NCBI RefSeq assembly: GCF_003289945.1
Contig: NZ_QMBP01000008.1
Coordinates: 124,001-188,000, forward strand
Source of the DNA: Mesorhizobium hawassense
Lineage (GTDB): Bacteria > Pseudomonadota > Alphaproteobacteria > Rhizobiales > Rhizobiaceae
Length of the DNA: 64,000 nucleotides
Direction: 5' to 3'
The number at the start of each line of letters is the position of its first letter. Position 1 is the first letter of the stretch. The translations under genes were made by a program, and so were the position numbers. Under the pieces are notes generated by a model. That model worked only from the letters and a program-made list of their open reading frames with translations. It searched no databases and had not been told where the DNA came from. Positions 16,166-25,058 of the stretch are shown piece by piece.

Positions 16166-16899
16166 AAAGTCGCGGAGCGTCGTTGCGTCATAGGCGATCG
16201 AGGCGAAGCCGTCCTTCAGACCAGAAACACCAATCGAAGAGACCGCTTCGGTGCTGGACAGAACTGGTTGGGGCCAGGAGACTTTGGCGACCTGCGCCCG
16301 ATCCGACCCAGCAAAGAAAATTTCACGCGATCGGCTCCCGCCTTCACAAATTGGCCCGAGCCTTTGCGTCGACCAACTCGCGCGCGACGTGATGACTGCG
16401 GTATGCGGTTTTTGTCCGCCATCCGCAGAGTGCGCCGGATCATTCGCTGACCTTAAGACGATGCTCGCAGGTGGCCAATCTTAATCGCATCTGTCTCGCC
16501 GCCGGTTGCCGGCGCCTCGGCAATGGATGACGGCGTCGGTGATCGTAATCGTTTCTCAAAAGCCCAAACAGGCGGAGCGAAGACGGGCCCCCCGCGCGGA
16601 TCGGACATCCGAGTTGGACTATGACAATCAGTTGCCTTGGTCTCGAAAACTTGGGCACATGGGTTCGAAGAGGGGAATTCAAAGATCAGCAAGCAGCGCG
16701 GCAGGAAACCCGCTCGCGAGTGGATCGGAGCGTTGCTGGAACGCGACTATGCCATGGTGAAGACCGGCAATTGTGACTGCCAACTGACGGTCACCATTAC
16801 GACGATCCGGTGTCAGCCTCGACGATAAAATCGAGCACCTCTATGCCGGGATGTTCAACATCACCGAGAGCCACCGATGCACCATCGAAGCGGACACCA
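16166..16899. other. Gene-free stretch at the left border of the sugar operon
   Basis: Short open frames occur on both strands but none gives a recognisable protein, and none has a convincing start. The stretch lies between ICE core genes and the cargo operon and probably represents decayed DNA at an insertion border. Confidence 0.4.
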
Positions 16900-17060
16900 A
16901 TGAGATCGGTGGTGAAGAACGATCGTGCCAAATACTGTCGTTCGTGGCTTGTTCTTCAACTTGGCCGAGCCCCGCGAGTATGCGCAAAAGCCTCGATTTT
17001 CCACAGCCAAAGGGGTCCCTGGCGGGATTGTCGAGGGACACACCATGAATAACCGGAATA
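16900..17060 (-). pseudogene. Remnant of an ABC transporter ATP-binding protein
   Basis: On the minus strand the frame through 17055-16940 reads VIHGVSLDNPARDPFGCGKS and then RLLRILAGLGQVEE, clearly a degenerate form of the Walker A region of an ABC ATPase (normally GPSGCGKSTLLR.IAGL). The residues before the P-loop are partly deleted, and the Q-loop, signature and Walker B are absent; the following sequence is out of frame. It lies directly after the intact sugar operon and may be left from an earlier transporter. Confidence 0.5.
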
Positions 17061-17126
17061 GCACTATAGCTTTTTCTGCGGGGTCAATGGATCCGATGTC
17101 ATATCTATCCGAAGCGCAATCAACGT

Positions 17127-18821
17127 TCAAAGACGGAGTTGCCAAGCTGCAGCAGCGGTCAGATTCTCTATGCCCTCACTAATCCGCCCCGCGCGCACCG
17201 CCGCGAAGGTTCTCAACCGTTTGGTGCCAGTCCAACGCCCGTCGTCCGCGAAAACCTCGATGGACCCCCGGTCGAGGAAAATGCGCAAGCTCTTTGCCCT
17301 TGCTCCGCGTGCCAGATAGCGTGGCGAGGTTCTATCTGCGGACGCCTGGTACAGGATTGCCAAGCCATCCGCGTTCTGCTCGACGCCGAATTCGAGATCG
17401 GGGTGCTCGAAATCGATCTTGAAGGCCGAACCGGGTGCCGCGAGTTCAAGCAGGATTTCGACAGCTCCGTCGCCAAGGTCCATGCGCCCGCCATCCTGGA
17501 GGGCTTGGGTGTCGAGCATGCCGGAGCGCAGGCTCGTTACAGAATGAACCGGCGGCGTGCACAGAGACCCGCCTCGCAGCACCAGTTGGCGCGGTAGGGT
17601 AGCAGCGCTTTGGTAGTCGATCTGTCTCGATATTTCTGCCCAGTTGGCAAGCCAGGCAATGCCAACGACAACATCCCCATCTGAGAAGGCCTGGAAAGCA
17701 TAGGCATCTGTCCCGAAGTCAAGCTCCTGCTCGAATTCCGGTGTAAAGTTCCTCCCGTCGAACCTGCCGACCGTTGCGGTCGTAAGATTGCGCCGGCCAG
17801 TTTCGGCGCAACGGCTGGTCAGGAGCCCGACGATTAGCGCCCAGCGCGTTTCGGAGTGACCCGTGTGCCCGAGCGGAACAAGGCATGGGCATTCGGCCGC
17901 TTTCATTCCGAAACGATTCTCCCGGTGGAGAATGCCTAGGAAGTGCCAACCTTTGGCGCCTGCGGGATCGGCGGTTTCGTATAGCAGCACGACGCCGCCT
18001 TCTCGGTCGCGGCTGGCGAGCAGCATCTTCCAGCGCCCATCCGGGCCCTTGAACACATAGGGGTCGCGGAAATCACGCGTCAGGTTCAATCCTTCGGGAC
18101 GCCTCGGCACAATAAGGTCCGCGGGCGCAGCGGCGATTGCGTCCGCCGAAACGGCAGTCCACTGGTTCTGCTCTTCGGGCTCACGGTTCTCCATCTTGTC
18201 AGTGAAGAAGACCCGGATTGCCCCGTCTCCCGCCGCAATCGCCGAACCCGAGTAGGCGCCACCGCGCCCGTCCGGGCGCTGCGAAATATCTTCGCTGGGG
18301 AACAGGAAGACAGGCAAATGGCGCCAGCGCAGGAAATCGTCCGAAACCGCGTGCCCCCAATGCATGTTGTTCCATCGCTTGCTGTGCGGGTAATGCTGAT
18401 AGAACAGGTGCGGTTTGCCAGCGAAGCGGCCGAAACCGTTGGGATCGTTCATCCAGCCGAATGGTGGGACGAAGTGATAGAGTGGCGACGGAGAGGGCGG
18501 AGCGTTTGTCTCGTTGTGCGTAAGCAGCATGATGCCGTCGGCCATGACAGTGTCGGGCCGGAAGGCATAGACGACGGAGAGAGATGTAGTCTGTGGTTCC
18601 CAGGTCAGAACAGCCATTCCGCCTGCTGTCGTATCAAGGACACGAAACGCGAACTCCTCAATATTGTCGGTTTCCGCAGAAGCGACCGCGCGACCATCGA
18701 GTGAGAGGTCAAGCCGCGCAGCTCTGCCTGGGACCACCGCCTTCAGCCACACATGCAGCAAGGTTCCAGAATCCAGGAACGCGGTACGTGTGGCAGCTGG
18801 TTGTTTCGTCGGTTCATTCAT
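17127..18821 (-). CDS. GH32 glycoside hydrolase (fructan or sucrose hydrolase)
   Basis: A 564-residue hydrolase for beta-fructosidic bonds. The catalytic blocks are present: WMNDPNG with the nucleophile Asp, the stabiliser in RDFRDPYVF, and the acid/base Glu in AECPCLV. A beta-sandwich domain forms the C-terminus (RIFLDRGSIEVFADDG). About 110 residues precede the catalytic propeller. No signal peptide is seen, so it acts on imported sugar in the cytoplasm. I chose MNEPTKQPAA at 18821. It is the last gene of the operon; 220 bp separate it from the ATPase gene. Whether it prefers sucrose, levan or inulin oligomers cannot be told. Confidence 0.9.
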   Translation of the reverse strand: MNEPTKQPAATRTAFLDSGTLLHVWLKAVVPGRAARLDLSLDGRAVASAETDNIEEFAFRVLDTTAGGMAVLTWEPQTTSLSVVYAFRPDTVMADGIMLLTHNETNAPPSPSPLYHFVPPFGWMNDPNGFGRFAGKPHLFYQHYPHSKRWNNMHWGHAVSDDFLRWRHLPVFLFPSEDISQRPDGRGGAYSGSAIAAGDGAIRVFFTDKMENREPEEQNQWTAVSADAIAAAPADLIVPRRPEGLNLTRDFRDPYVFKGPDGRWKMLLASRDREGGVVLLYETADPAGAKGWHFLGILHRENRFGMKAAECPCLVPLGHTGHSETRWALIVGLLTSRCAETGRRNLTTATVGRFDGRNFTPEFEQELDFGTDAYAFQAFSDGDVVVGIAWLANWAEISRQIDYQSAATLPRQLVLRGGSLCTPPVHSVTSLRSGMLDTQALQDGGRMDLGDGAVEILLELAAPGSAFKIDFEHPDLEFGVEQNADGLAILYQASADRTSPRYLARGARAKSLRIFLDRGSIEVFADDGRWTGTKRLRTFAAVRAGRISEGIENLTAAAAWQLRL

Positions 18822-19041
18822 GATTTCAACCTTTGATGACCGATCCGACGAAGGAAATGACGAACCAACGCCGGAAGGCAAAATAGAAGGCGGGATGGGA
18901 AACATCATTCGCACCTAGGTGGCCATGCCGCGGCCCCGGAAGAGGATGAAGACATGCTGATGGCCTCGAAAGGGCCGGATCTCGGCCTACATGGTTTCCT
19001 ATCGGGGCTGCAGGCCGTCAATACGGGCGGCTCCGTTAGGC

Positions 19042-20109
19042 CTATCCAATGCGGCTTCCACTTACCGGATCGAAGATGTGCAGCGCCGCCGGATCGGCTG
19101 ACAACCGTACGGTCTGGCCAGGCTTCACGCCGGCGCGGCCCATGGCGAACACGCAGACCTGCTGGTTGTCCAACTTGATATAGAACTGCGTCGACAGGCC
19201 CAGCGGCTCGACCACTTCGACCTCGGCCTTGAGCGCGCCGTCATCGGCCAGCCGGATATGTTCCGGCCGCAGCCCGACGGTCAGCTTATCGTCATCCTTC
19301 AGCGGTAGGCCATCCGGCAGCCGGAGCCTCTGTCCGTCGGCCAGCACGGCGTCCACCTTGCCGCCCTTCTCGACCGTCGCCGGTAGGAAGTTCATGCCGG
19401 GCGAACCGATGAATCCGGCGACGAAAATGTTGGCTGGCCGGTCGTAGAGATCGAGCGGCGCGCCGACCTGCTGAACATAACCGTCATGCATGACGACGAT
19501 TCGGTCGGCCATGGTCATGGCCTCGATCTGATCGTGCGTGACATAGACGGAAGTGGTCTTGAGTTGCTGGTGCAACGCCTTGATCTCGGCACGCATGTGG
19601 ACGCGCAGCTTTGCGTCGAGGTTCGAAAGCGGCTCGTCGAAGAGAAACACTTTCGGGTCGCGGACGATGGCGCGGCCCATGGCGACGCGCTGGCGCTGGC
19701 CTCCCGACAACTGCCTGGGCAAGCGGCCGAGCAAACTGTCGAGGCCGAGCCGCTTGGCCGCGCTACCCACCCTGCCATCGATCATCGTCTTCTCGGCTTT
19801 CTTCAGCATCAGGCTGAAGCCCATGTTCTTCGAGACGTCCATGTGCGGGTAGAGCGCGTAGGACTGGAAGACCATGGCGATGTCCCGGTCCTTGGGCGCG
19901 ACATCGTTGACCAGGCGCTCACCGATGTGGATCTCCCCGCCGGAGACCTCCTCAAGGCCAGCGATCATACGCAAAAGCGTGGACTTGCCGCAGCCGGACG
20001 GGCCGACCAGCACGACGAACTCGCCGTCGGCGATCTCAAGATCGACGCCGTGCAAAATGCGCAGCGACCCATAATCCTTCTCGACATGTTGCAGTGTGAC
20101 GGAGGCCAT
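19042..20109 (-). CDS. MalK/UgpC-type ABC transporter ATPase
   Basis: A 355-residue CUT1-type ATPase. Walker A GPSGCGKSTLLR, signature LSGGQRQRV, Walker B VFLFDEPLSNLD and the switch histidine in VTHDQIEAM are all intact. The C-terminal TOBE/OB regulatory domain begins near residue 235 (LTVGLRPEHIRL). It energises import by the two permeases encoded just upstream; the start is 3 bp after the permease stop. Confidence 0.95.
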   Translation of the reverse strand: MASVTLQHVEKDYGSLRILHGVDLEIADGEFVVLVGPSGCGKSTLLRMIAGLEEVSGGEIHIGERLVNDVAPKDRDIAMVFQSYALYPHMDVSKNMGFSLMLKKAEKTMIDGRVGSAAKRLGLDSLLGRLPRQLSGGQRQRVAMGRAIVRDPKVFLFDEPLSNLDAKLRVHMRAEIKALHQQLKTTSVYVTHDQIEAMTMADRIVVMHDGYVQQVGAPLDLYDRPANIFVAGFIGSPGMNFLPATVEKGGKVDAVLADGQRLRLPDGLPLKDDDKLTVGLRPEHIRLADDGALKAEVEVVEPLGLSTQFYIKLDNQQVCVFAMGRAGVKPGQTVRLSADPAALHIFDPVSGSRIG

Positions 20110-20112
20110 CGA

Positions 20113-20961
20113 TTATCCTTTGACAGCGCCAGCGGTGAGGCCGGTGACGAGATAGCGTTGCAGGAAGGCGAAGAAGATGCAGACCGGGATCAGCGCCAGG
20201 ATGGAGGCCGCCATCATCTGCCCCCAGTCGACGCCGAATTTGCCGATGAAAGTGAGCAGGCCGACGGCGAACGTCTTCTGCTCGTCGCTGGAGATCAGCA
20301 TCAGCGCAAACAGCAATTCGCTCCAGGCGGCGGTGAAGACGAAGCCGAGCGTGGCGCCCATGCCGGGCAGCGTCAGCGGCACGATCACCCGGCGCATCGC
20401 CTGAGCGCGCGTGCAGCCGTCGATCATCGCCGCTTCTTCCAGATCCTTGGGAATGCCGTCGAAGAAAGACTGCATCAGGAAGGTGGCGAAGGCGGTGTTG
20501 AAGGCGGTGTAGATGATGATCAGCCCGGTCAGGCTGTTGGTCAGGCCGATCTGGCCCATGATCCGGTAGATCGGCGGGATGACCATGACCAGCGGGAAGG
20601 TCTGGGTGAGCAGCAGCAGGATCGCCAGCGTCGCCTTGCCGCGAAAGGTGAAGCGCGACATGGCGTAGCCGGCAAGCGTGGCGATGACTGTCACCAATGC
20701 CGCGGTCGATACCGAGACGATGACGCTGTTGAGGAAATAGCGCGGGAAATCGGAGGCCTCGAGCACGGTGACGAAATTCTTGAGCGTCGTCTGCGACGGC
20801 CACAGGGTGATGCCCTCGGAGTAGAGCAGGCGCTCGGGCGTCACCGAGATCTTCAACGTCCAGAAGATCGGGAACAGGGCGAAGATCATGTAGGCGGCAA
20901 TGGCGCCGTAGAGGCCGACGCCGCCGATGATGCGTGAGGAGGTGGAGCGTCCCGCGATCAT
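20113..20961 (-). CDS. ABC sugar permease (MalG-like)
   Basis: A 282-residue inner-membrane permease with six predicted segments. The EAA loop that docks the ATPase is EEAAMIDGCTRAQAMRRVIV (about residues 188-207). The start overlaps the stop of the other permease gene. CUT1 carbohydrate family; substrate by context is a fructose-containing oligosaccharide. Confidence 0.93.
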   Translation of the reverse strand: MIAGRSTSSRIIGGVGLYGAIAAYMIFALFPIFWTLKISVTPERLLYSEGITLWPSQTTLKNFVTVLEASDFPRYFLNSVIVSVSTAALVTVIATLAGYAMSRFTFRGKATLAILLLLTQTFPLVMVIPPIYRIMGQIGLTNSLTGLIIIYTAFNTAFATFLMQSFFDGIPKDLEEAAMIDGCTRAQAMRRVIVPLTLPGMGATLGFVFTAAWSELLFALMLISSDEQKTFAVGLLTFIGKFGVDWGQMMAASILALIPVCIFFAFLQRYLVTGLTAGAVKG

Positions 20962-21884
20962 CAGACGTGCCTCACAAGCGAGCGGCGGATGGCGATCAGC
21001 GCGATCGCATAGGCGATGAGAAGGACCAGTAACAGCACGGCAATCGCCGAGGCATAGCCCTTATCCAGCGACTTGAAGGCGCTGACATAGATGTAGACGG
21101 GCACGGTGCTGGTGGAGCCCGCTGGGCCGCCTTCGGTCATGACGAAGATCAGGTCGGCGAAAGTGGCGATCCAGATGGTGCGCAGCATGACCGTGATGGC
21201 GATGGTCGGCGCCAGGAAAGGCAGCGTCAGCTTGCTGAATCGCTGCCAGGGTGTGGCCCCGTCTATTGCCGCGGCCTCATGCATTTCGGACGGGATCGAC
21301 TTCAGCGCGGCAAGGAGCGTGATGGCGAAGAAGGGAATGCCGTACCAGACATTGGCGACGATCGGCCCCCACATGGCGGTGGCCGGATCGGAGAGGACGT
21401 TGGTCGGCTCGGCCTTCAGGCCAAGCGCGAATAGCCAGTGTGGCAGCGGGCCGATGATCGGGTTGAACAGCCAGGCCCAGGTAAGGCCTGAGAGGAATGA
21501 CGGAACCGCCCAGGGCAGGAACACCACCGCCTGCACAAGCTTGCGGCCATAGAACGGCTTGTCGAGCAGCAGCGCGAGGCCGAGACCGAGGAAGAATTGG
21601 AAGAAGAGGCTGGCGACCGTCCACCACAGCGTGTTGACCAGTGCCTGGCCCAGCACCTGATCCGATAGCATCGCCTGATACTGGCCGAGCCCGACATATT
21701 CCGACTTGAAGGCCGAGAATTTGCGGAAGGAATAGCTGATGCCGATGACCAGCGGCACGAGAAGTACCGCGACCAGCAGCACGATCGCCGGGCTGAGATA
21801 GAGCCAGGGCTCGACCGTCGCGTAGGAAAGCCGCTTCTTGCGCGGCCTGCCGGCGGATCGGATTTCGGACATTGCATAGGTCAT
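20961..21884 (-). CDS. ABC sugar permease (MalF-like)
   Basis: A 307-residue permease. After a basic N-terminus (RPRKKR) comes the first membrane segment, then a periplasmic loop and the EAA loop MHEAAAIDGATPWQRFSKLT (about residues 207-226). The first ATG (21884) is used; another at 21872 is possible and neither has a strong ribosome site. It forms the channel with the 20113-20961 permease. Confidence 0.92.
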   Translation of the reverse strand: MTYAMSEIRSAGRPRKKRLSYATVEPWLYLSPAIVLLVAVLLVPLVIGISYSFRKFSAFKSEYVGLGQYQAMLSDQVLGQALVNTLWWTVASLFFQFFLGLGLALLLDKPFYGRKLVQAVVFLPWAVPSFLSGLTWAWLFNPIIGPLPHWLFALGLKAEPTNVLSDPATAMWGPIVANVWYGIPFFAITLLAALKSIPSEMHEAAAIDGATPWQRFSKLTLPFLAPTIAITVMLRTIWIATFADLIFVMTEGGPAGSTSTVPVYIYVSAFKSLDKGYASAIAVLLLVLLIAYAIALIAIRRSLVRHV

Positions 21885-21933
21885 AAGTTCTGGCCCTATG
21901 GGTGACGAGTGAATGCGGCGACGGCGACAGCGT

Positions 21934-21959
21934 CCTTCCCCCCGCGAACGAGGGGAAGG
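21934..21959. terminator. Intercistronic hairpin between binding protein and permease genes
   Basis: CCTTCCCC and GGGGAAGG flank a 10-nt loop, without a U-run. It sits just past the binding-protein stop. Such hairpins commonly protect the upstream message and lower expression of the membrane genes, which fits the need for more binding protein than permease. Confidence 0.5.
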
Positions 21960-21972
21960 AAATGACTGGCGC

Positions 21973-23250
21973 CTACTTCTTGTTTTTCGCCATCCAGTCC
22001 TGCTGTTCCTTGGTCAGGAAGGCGGCCCATTCGTCCGTGGCCTGCTTGGCGCTCTTCTGACCGAGCAGCACCTGCTGGAAGTCCTTGATGGCGACGTTCT
22101 CGACGAAGCTGCCGAGGTTTTCCAGCTGCGTGGGCGGCGTCACCATCTCATACTTGCCGGGGTCGCTCAGTTCCTCGAACCAGCCCTTGAACTGCTCGGT
22201 CTTGAAGTGGGCATCCTGATCGGCGCCGTTGTGGATCGGCAGGACGCCGACCTCCTTGGTCCATTCAAGATTGTCCTTGGGCGACAAAAGCGTCGCCATC
22301 AGCTTCCAGGCATCATCCTTGACCTTGGAGTTGGCGAACATCGTCCAGCCGACGTAACTCAGCGTCGGGTAGGACTTTCCGTTAGGCCCGACCGGGAGCG
22401 GCGCTACCGCGAAATCGTCGGCGCTCATCTTGTCGGCGACGCCAAGCAGCGCGTCCGGGTCCTGGTTGAGCATAGCGCAGGTGCCGGAATAGAAGCCTGT
22501 TACTGTCTCGTTGAAGCCCCAGCTTACCGAATCCTTCGGCGCCGACCCGTCCTTGTACATGTCGGCCAGCATCTGCAGGCCCTTGACCGAGCCTTCCTCG
22601 TTGAAGGTCGAGGTGCCGTCCTCATTGAAATAGCCGCCCTTGCCCTGCGCAATGTTCATGAACATGTGCATGCCGTTGAAGGCGCCGGGACCGCCGCGAA
22701 GGCAATAGCCGTATTTGCCGGGAATGGCGGAGATTTTCTTGGCGTCAGCGACGAAATCGTCGAGCGTTGCCGGCGGGCCGTCGAGGCCGGCCTCCTTGAA
22801 CAGCTTCTTGTTCCAGAACAACGCGTTGATGTAGTAGCCGTAGGGGATCATGTACTGGGTGTCGTTGACCGACGAGCCGAACTGCTTGGCTCGCTCGCCC
22901 AGCGTCTTGGCGTCGTCCCACTTGGCCATGTAAGGCCCGAGATCCGCCAACTGGCCGTTGTTGGCGTAAAGGGCTATCCAGCGTTCGGGCATCTCGACCA
23001 CGTCGGGCGTGTCGCCCGCCTGCACCATGGTCAGCAATTTCTCAAAGGCCTGCCCCCAGGGCAGTGAGACCACCTCGACCTTGACCCCTGGATTGGCCGC
23101 CTCGAACTCGGCGATCTGCTTCTTCAGCAGCACCGTGCGTGGCGGGCTGGTGATGACTTCGACTAGCCTCACGGTCGAATCGGCCAGCGCGCTGCCCGCC
23201 GAGACGGCCAATCCGACTGCCGTCGCCATCATTATCTTCGGTATTTTCAT
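21973..23250 (-). CDS. Extracellular sugar-binding protein of the ABC importer
   Basis: A 425-residue family 1 solute-binding protein. The signal peptide is MKIPKIMMATAVGLAVSAGS with cleavage after ALA. The mature protein shows the usual fold blocks (FEAANPGVKVEVVSLPWGQA and later LPVGPNGKSYPTLSYVGWTM). I chose the start at 23250, which has GGGAGCAGGG upstream. It delivers the ligand to the two permeases. Substrate specificity is not visible but the GH32 gene suggests fructans or sucrose-type oligosaccharides. Confidence 0.94.
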   Translation of the reverse strand: MKIPKIMMATAVGLAVSAGSALADSTVRLVEVITSPPRTVLLKKQIAEFEAANPGVKVEVVSLPWGQAFEKLLTMVQAGDTPDVVEMPERWIALYANNGQLADLGPYMAKWDDAKTLGERAKQFGSSVNDTQYMIPYGYYINALFWNKKLFKEAGLDGPPATLDDFVADAKKISAIPGKYGYCLRGGPGAFNGMHMFMNIAQGKGGYFNEDGTSTFNEEGSVKGLQMLADMYKDGSAPKDSVSWGFNETVTGFYSGTCAMLNQDPDALLGVADKMSADDFAVAPLPVGPNGKSYPTLSYVGWTMFANSKVKDDAWKLMATLLSPKDNLEWTKEVGVLPIHNGADQDAHFKTEQFKGWFEELSDPGKYEMVTPPTQLENLGSFVENVAIKDFQQVLLGQKSAKQATDEWAAFLTKEQQDWMAKNKK

Positions 23251-23300
23251 GTCCCTGCTCCCATTTGGGTGTTGTTTCCATTTTTTTGGCATTTGCTCAG

Positions 23301-24305
23301 TCAGACAGAAGACCGCTCCACAAGTTGGAACGGCAATCTGTGCACCTCGACTGGCGGAGGTTCGGCACTCAAGAGGATGTTGGCGGCCATACGGCCCATA
23401 GCGCGATGGGGCAGCGCCATTGTCGTCAACGGCGGATCAAGACGCGTGGCGATGTCGACCTGATTGTCGAAACTTGCAACAGCGACATCTTCGGGAATGC
23501 TGCGCCCAGCGCGCCGGAGCGCAGCATAGACTTCCATGGCCACGCGGTCGTTGCCGCAGAGAATGGCATCCGGCGGAGATGAGCTATCGAGAAGGGCTGC
23601 TACATGAGCACTGACAAGGCTCTGCGCACGGTCGCTGTAGATCGTCTGCCGGACGGCAGGTAAAACCGGCGCTGCTTCGCCATCCATCCCTGCGTCGACA
23701 AGCGCCCTCCGAAACCCCTCCTCGCGTAACGCACCGGCCAGGAGCCCCGGCAGATTGATAAAGGCGATGGCCCTGCGCCCATTTTCAAGAAGATATCGCG
23801 TGACCTCGATCGCGGCGCCTTCCTCGTCCGGCACAAGGGAAGGAATGAGGCCGGCGTCGTCCTGGCAATTGATCATGACCGCGATCGCTTCAGCTGCACT
23901 TGGGGGCAGCGTGACTCTCTTGTGATACATGGCGGCATAGGCGATTGCGCGCGGCCGGAATTGGCGGATCTCCCCTAGGGTCTTTCCCACATCGCGCCGA
24001 TTGCCGAGGGTCACGGCGAAAACAGCCATCTCGGCCGCACGCGCCGCTCCATCGAGGCCGCGAATGATCTCGGTGGCAAAGCGCGACGTGATCAACTCGT
24101 CCGAAATAACACCGATCAGCGGCATCCAGCCCTGGCGCATGCTGCGTGCAGCAAAGTTCGTGACGTAACCTAGCTCCCCAGCGATCTCGAGGATGCGCTG
24201 GCGCGTAGCGTCTGACATTCGGGCCGAGCCGCCATGCAGGGCGCCGGACGCCGTTTTCACGGAGACCCCGGCGCGCAAGGCAATGTCATTGAGGGATGCG
24301 GTCAA
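23301..24305 (-). CDS. LacI-family repressor of the sugar operon
   Basis: A 334-residue regulator. The N-terminal HTH begins TASLNDIALRAGVSVKTASG, followed by the hinge helix and a periplasmic-binding-like domain that would sense the sugar. A TTG at 24305 gives the normal family length; a longer frame to 24386 would run through the promoter and operator. It is the first gene of the operon it probably controls: it starts just after the operator at 24319-24334, and the binding-protein gene follows after 50 bp. Confidence 0.9.
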   Translation of the reverse strand: MTASLNDIALRAGVSVKTASGALHGGSARMSDATRQRILEIAGELGYVTNFAARSMRQGWMPLIGVISDELITSRFATEIIRGLDGAARAAEMAVFAVTLGNRRDVGKTLGEIRQFRPRAIAYAAMYHKRVTLPPSAAEAIAVMINCQDDAGLIPSLVPDEEGAAIEVTRYLLENGRRAIAFINLPGLLAGALREEGFRRALVDAGMDGEAAPVLPAVRQTIYSDRAQSLVSAHVAALLDSSSPPDAILCGNDRVAMEVYAALRRAGRSIPEDVAVASFDNQVDIATRLDPPLTTMALPHRAMGRMAANILLSAEPPPVEVHRLPFQLVERSSV

Positions 24306-24318
24306 GATAGCGTCGCCT

Positions 24319-24367
24319 GGGTTAACGATTACCCATCTTGAATATTCGCAACTCGAGATATTGTCAA
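24319..24367 (-). promoter_or_regulatory. Promoter and LacI-type operator of the sugar operon
   Basis: On the minus strand TTGACA (24367-24362) and TATTCA (24344-24339) are separated by 17 bp. Just downstream, at the expected transcription start, is the near-palindrome GGGTTAACGATTACCC (24319-24334), which has the central CG of LacI-family operators. Binding there would block the whole operon including the repressor gene. Confidence 0.7.
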
Positions 24368-24571
24368 TCCCATCGGGGAGCGCCAAGACGCTGGCAGGAA
24401 AACCATGCCCGCGTCATCGCGGGTCGCGTGAGGCTAACACGTCGATTGGCGAGTATGGCGAGCCAGTAACGCTTTATGTAGGCGGCGAAGTGCCCGACAT
24501 GGAGTAGCATCCGGCAAACAGGACGCAACCAGGCGTTGCGCCTTGCGGGCAAATCGCCAGGCACCGGCGCC

Positions 24572-24739
24572 TCAAGCCGCGTGGGGGTCTATTTCCCCGA
24601 TGATCTCCGAGTTGTCGCCGTCGTACTCGTCTGCCGGCATAACGGCGAGCGTGCCATCGCCGGCACGAAAGATGACGATGCTGACCATCAGGCTGGTGGC
24701 AAGGCTGAAGGCGAAGGCGTTTGCTTCTATGAGGGACAT
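24572..24739 (-). CDS. Small ICE protein of unknown function (55 aa)
   Basis: Starts MSLIEANAFAFSLATSLMVS, so one hydrophobic segment covers roughly residues 8-27; the C-terminus is acidic (ADEYDGDNSEIIGEID). GGAG lies 10 bp before the ATG. Its leader is repeated in inverted orientation at 24930-24957. I do not recognise a family with certainty; the position between cargo and ICE core is its only context. Confidence 0.6.
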   Translation of the reverse strand: MSLIEANAFAFSLATSLMVSIVIFRAGDGTLAVMPADEYDGDNSEIIGEIDPHAA

Positions 24740-25058
24740 TGATCCGGCTCCTGTTTTGAACGGGGATCGATCCCCGCGTGACAGGCGCCCGATGTGACCG
24801 GCCGAGGGCAGCAATCACCGTGAAGGCGAAGCCGAAATGGCGGCACGCTTTGCGTAGTCCGACCCTTTACGGGTTGATGGCATCAGGTCCTCGGACCGGA
24901 CCAAGGAATTGCGCTTATGAACGCGTGGGTCGATCCCCGCTTCCAAACAGGAGCCGGCAAGGCGAGGCGCTAAGCTCACGACCTCCCATCGCCGGACCGA
25001 GGTATCGGAGCGACCACAATTGGACAGGCATGGCGTGTGGCGTTGACTGGCCACCCCC
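24740..25058. repeat. Gene-free stretch with a 27-bp inverted repeat
   Basis: The arms are 24744-24770 and 24930-24957; the second reads TCGATCCCCGCTTCCAAACA then GGAGCCGG, the complement of the first except for small changes. The first arm is the ribosome-binding leader of the 55-aa gene. No gene follows the second arm, so it may be a relic leader or one end of a small rearranged segment. Nothing else is visible. Confidence 0.55.

Noticed and set aside
19486..20937. A 483-residue frame antisense to the ABC ATPase and permease genes
   Set aside because: Asp/His-rich complement of known genes, no domain.
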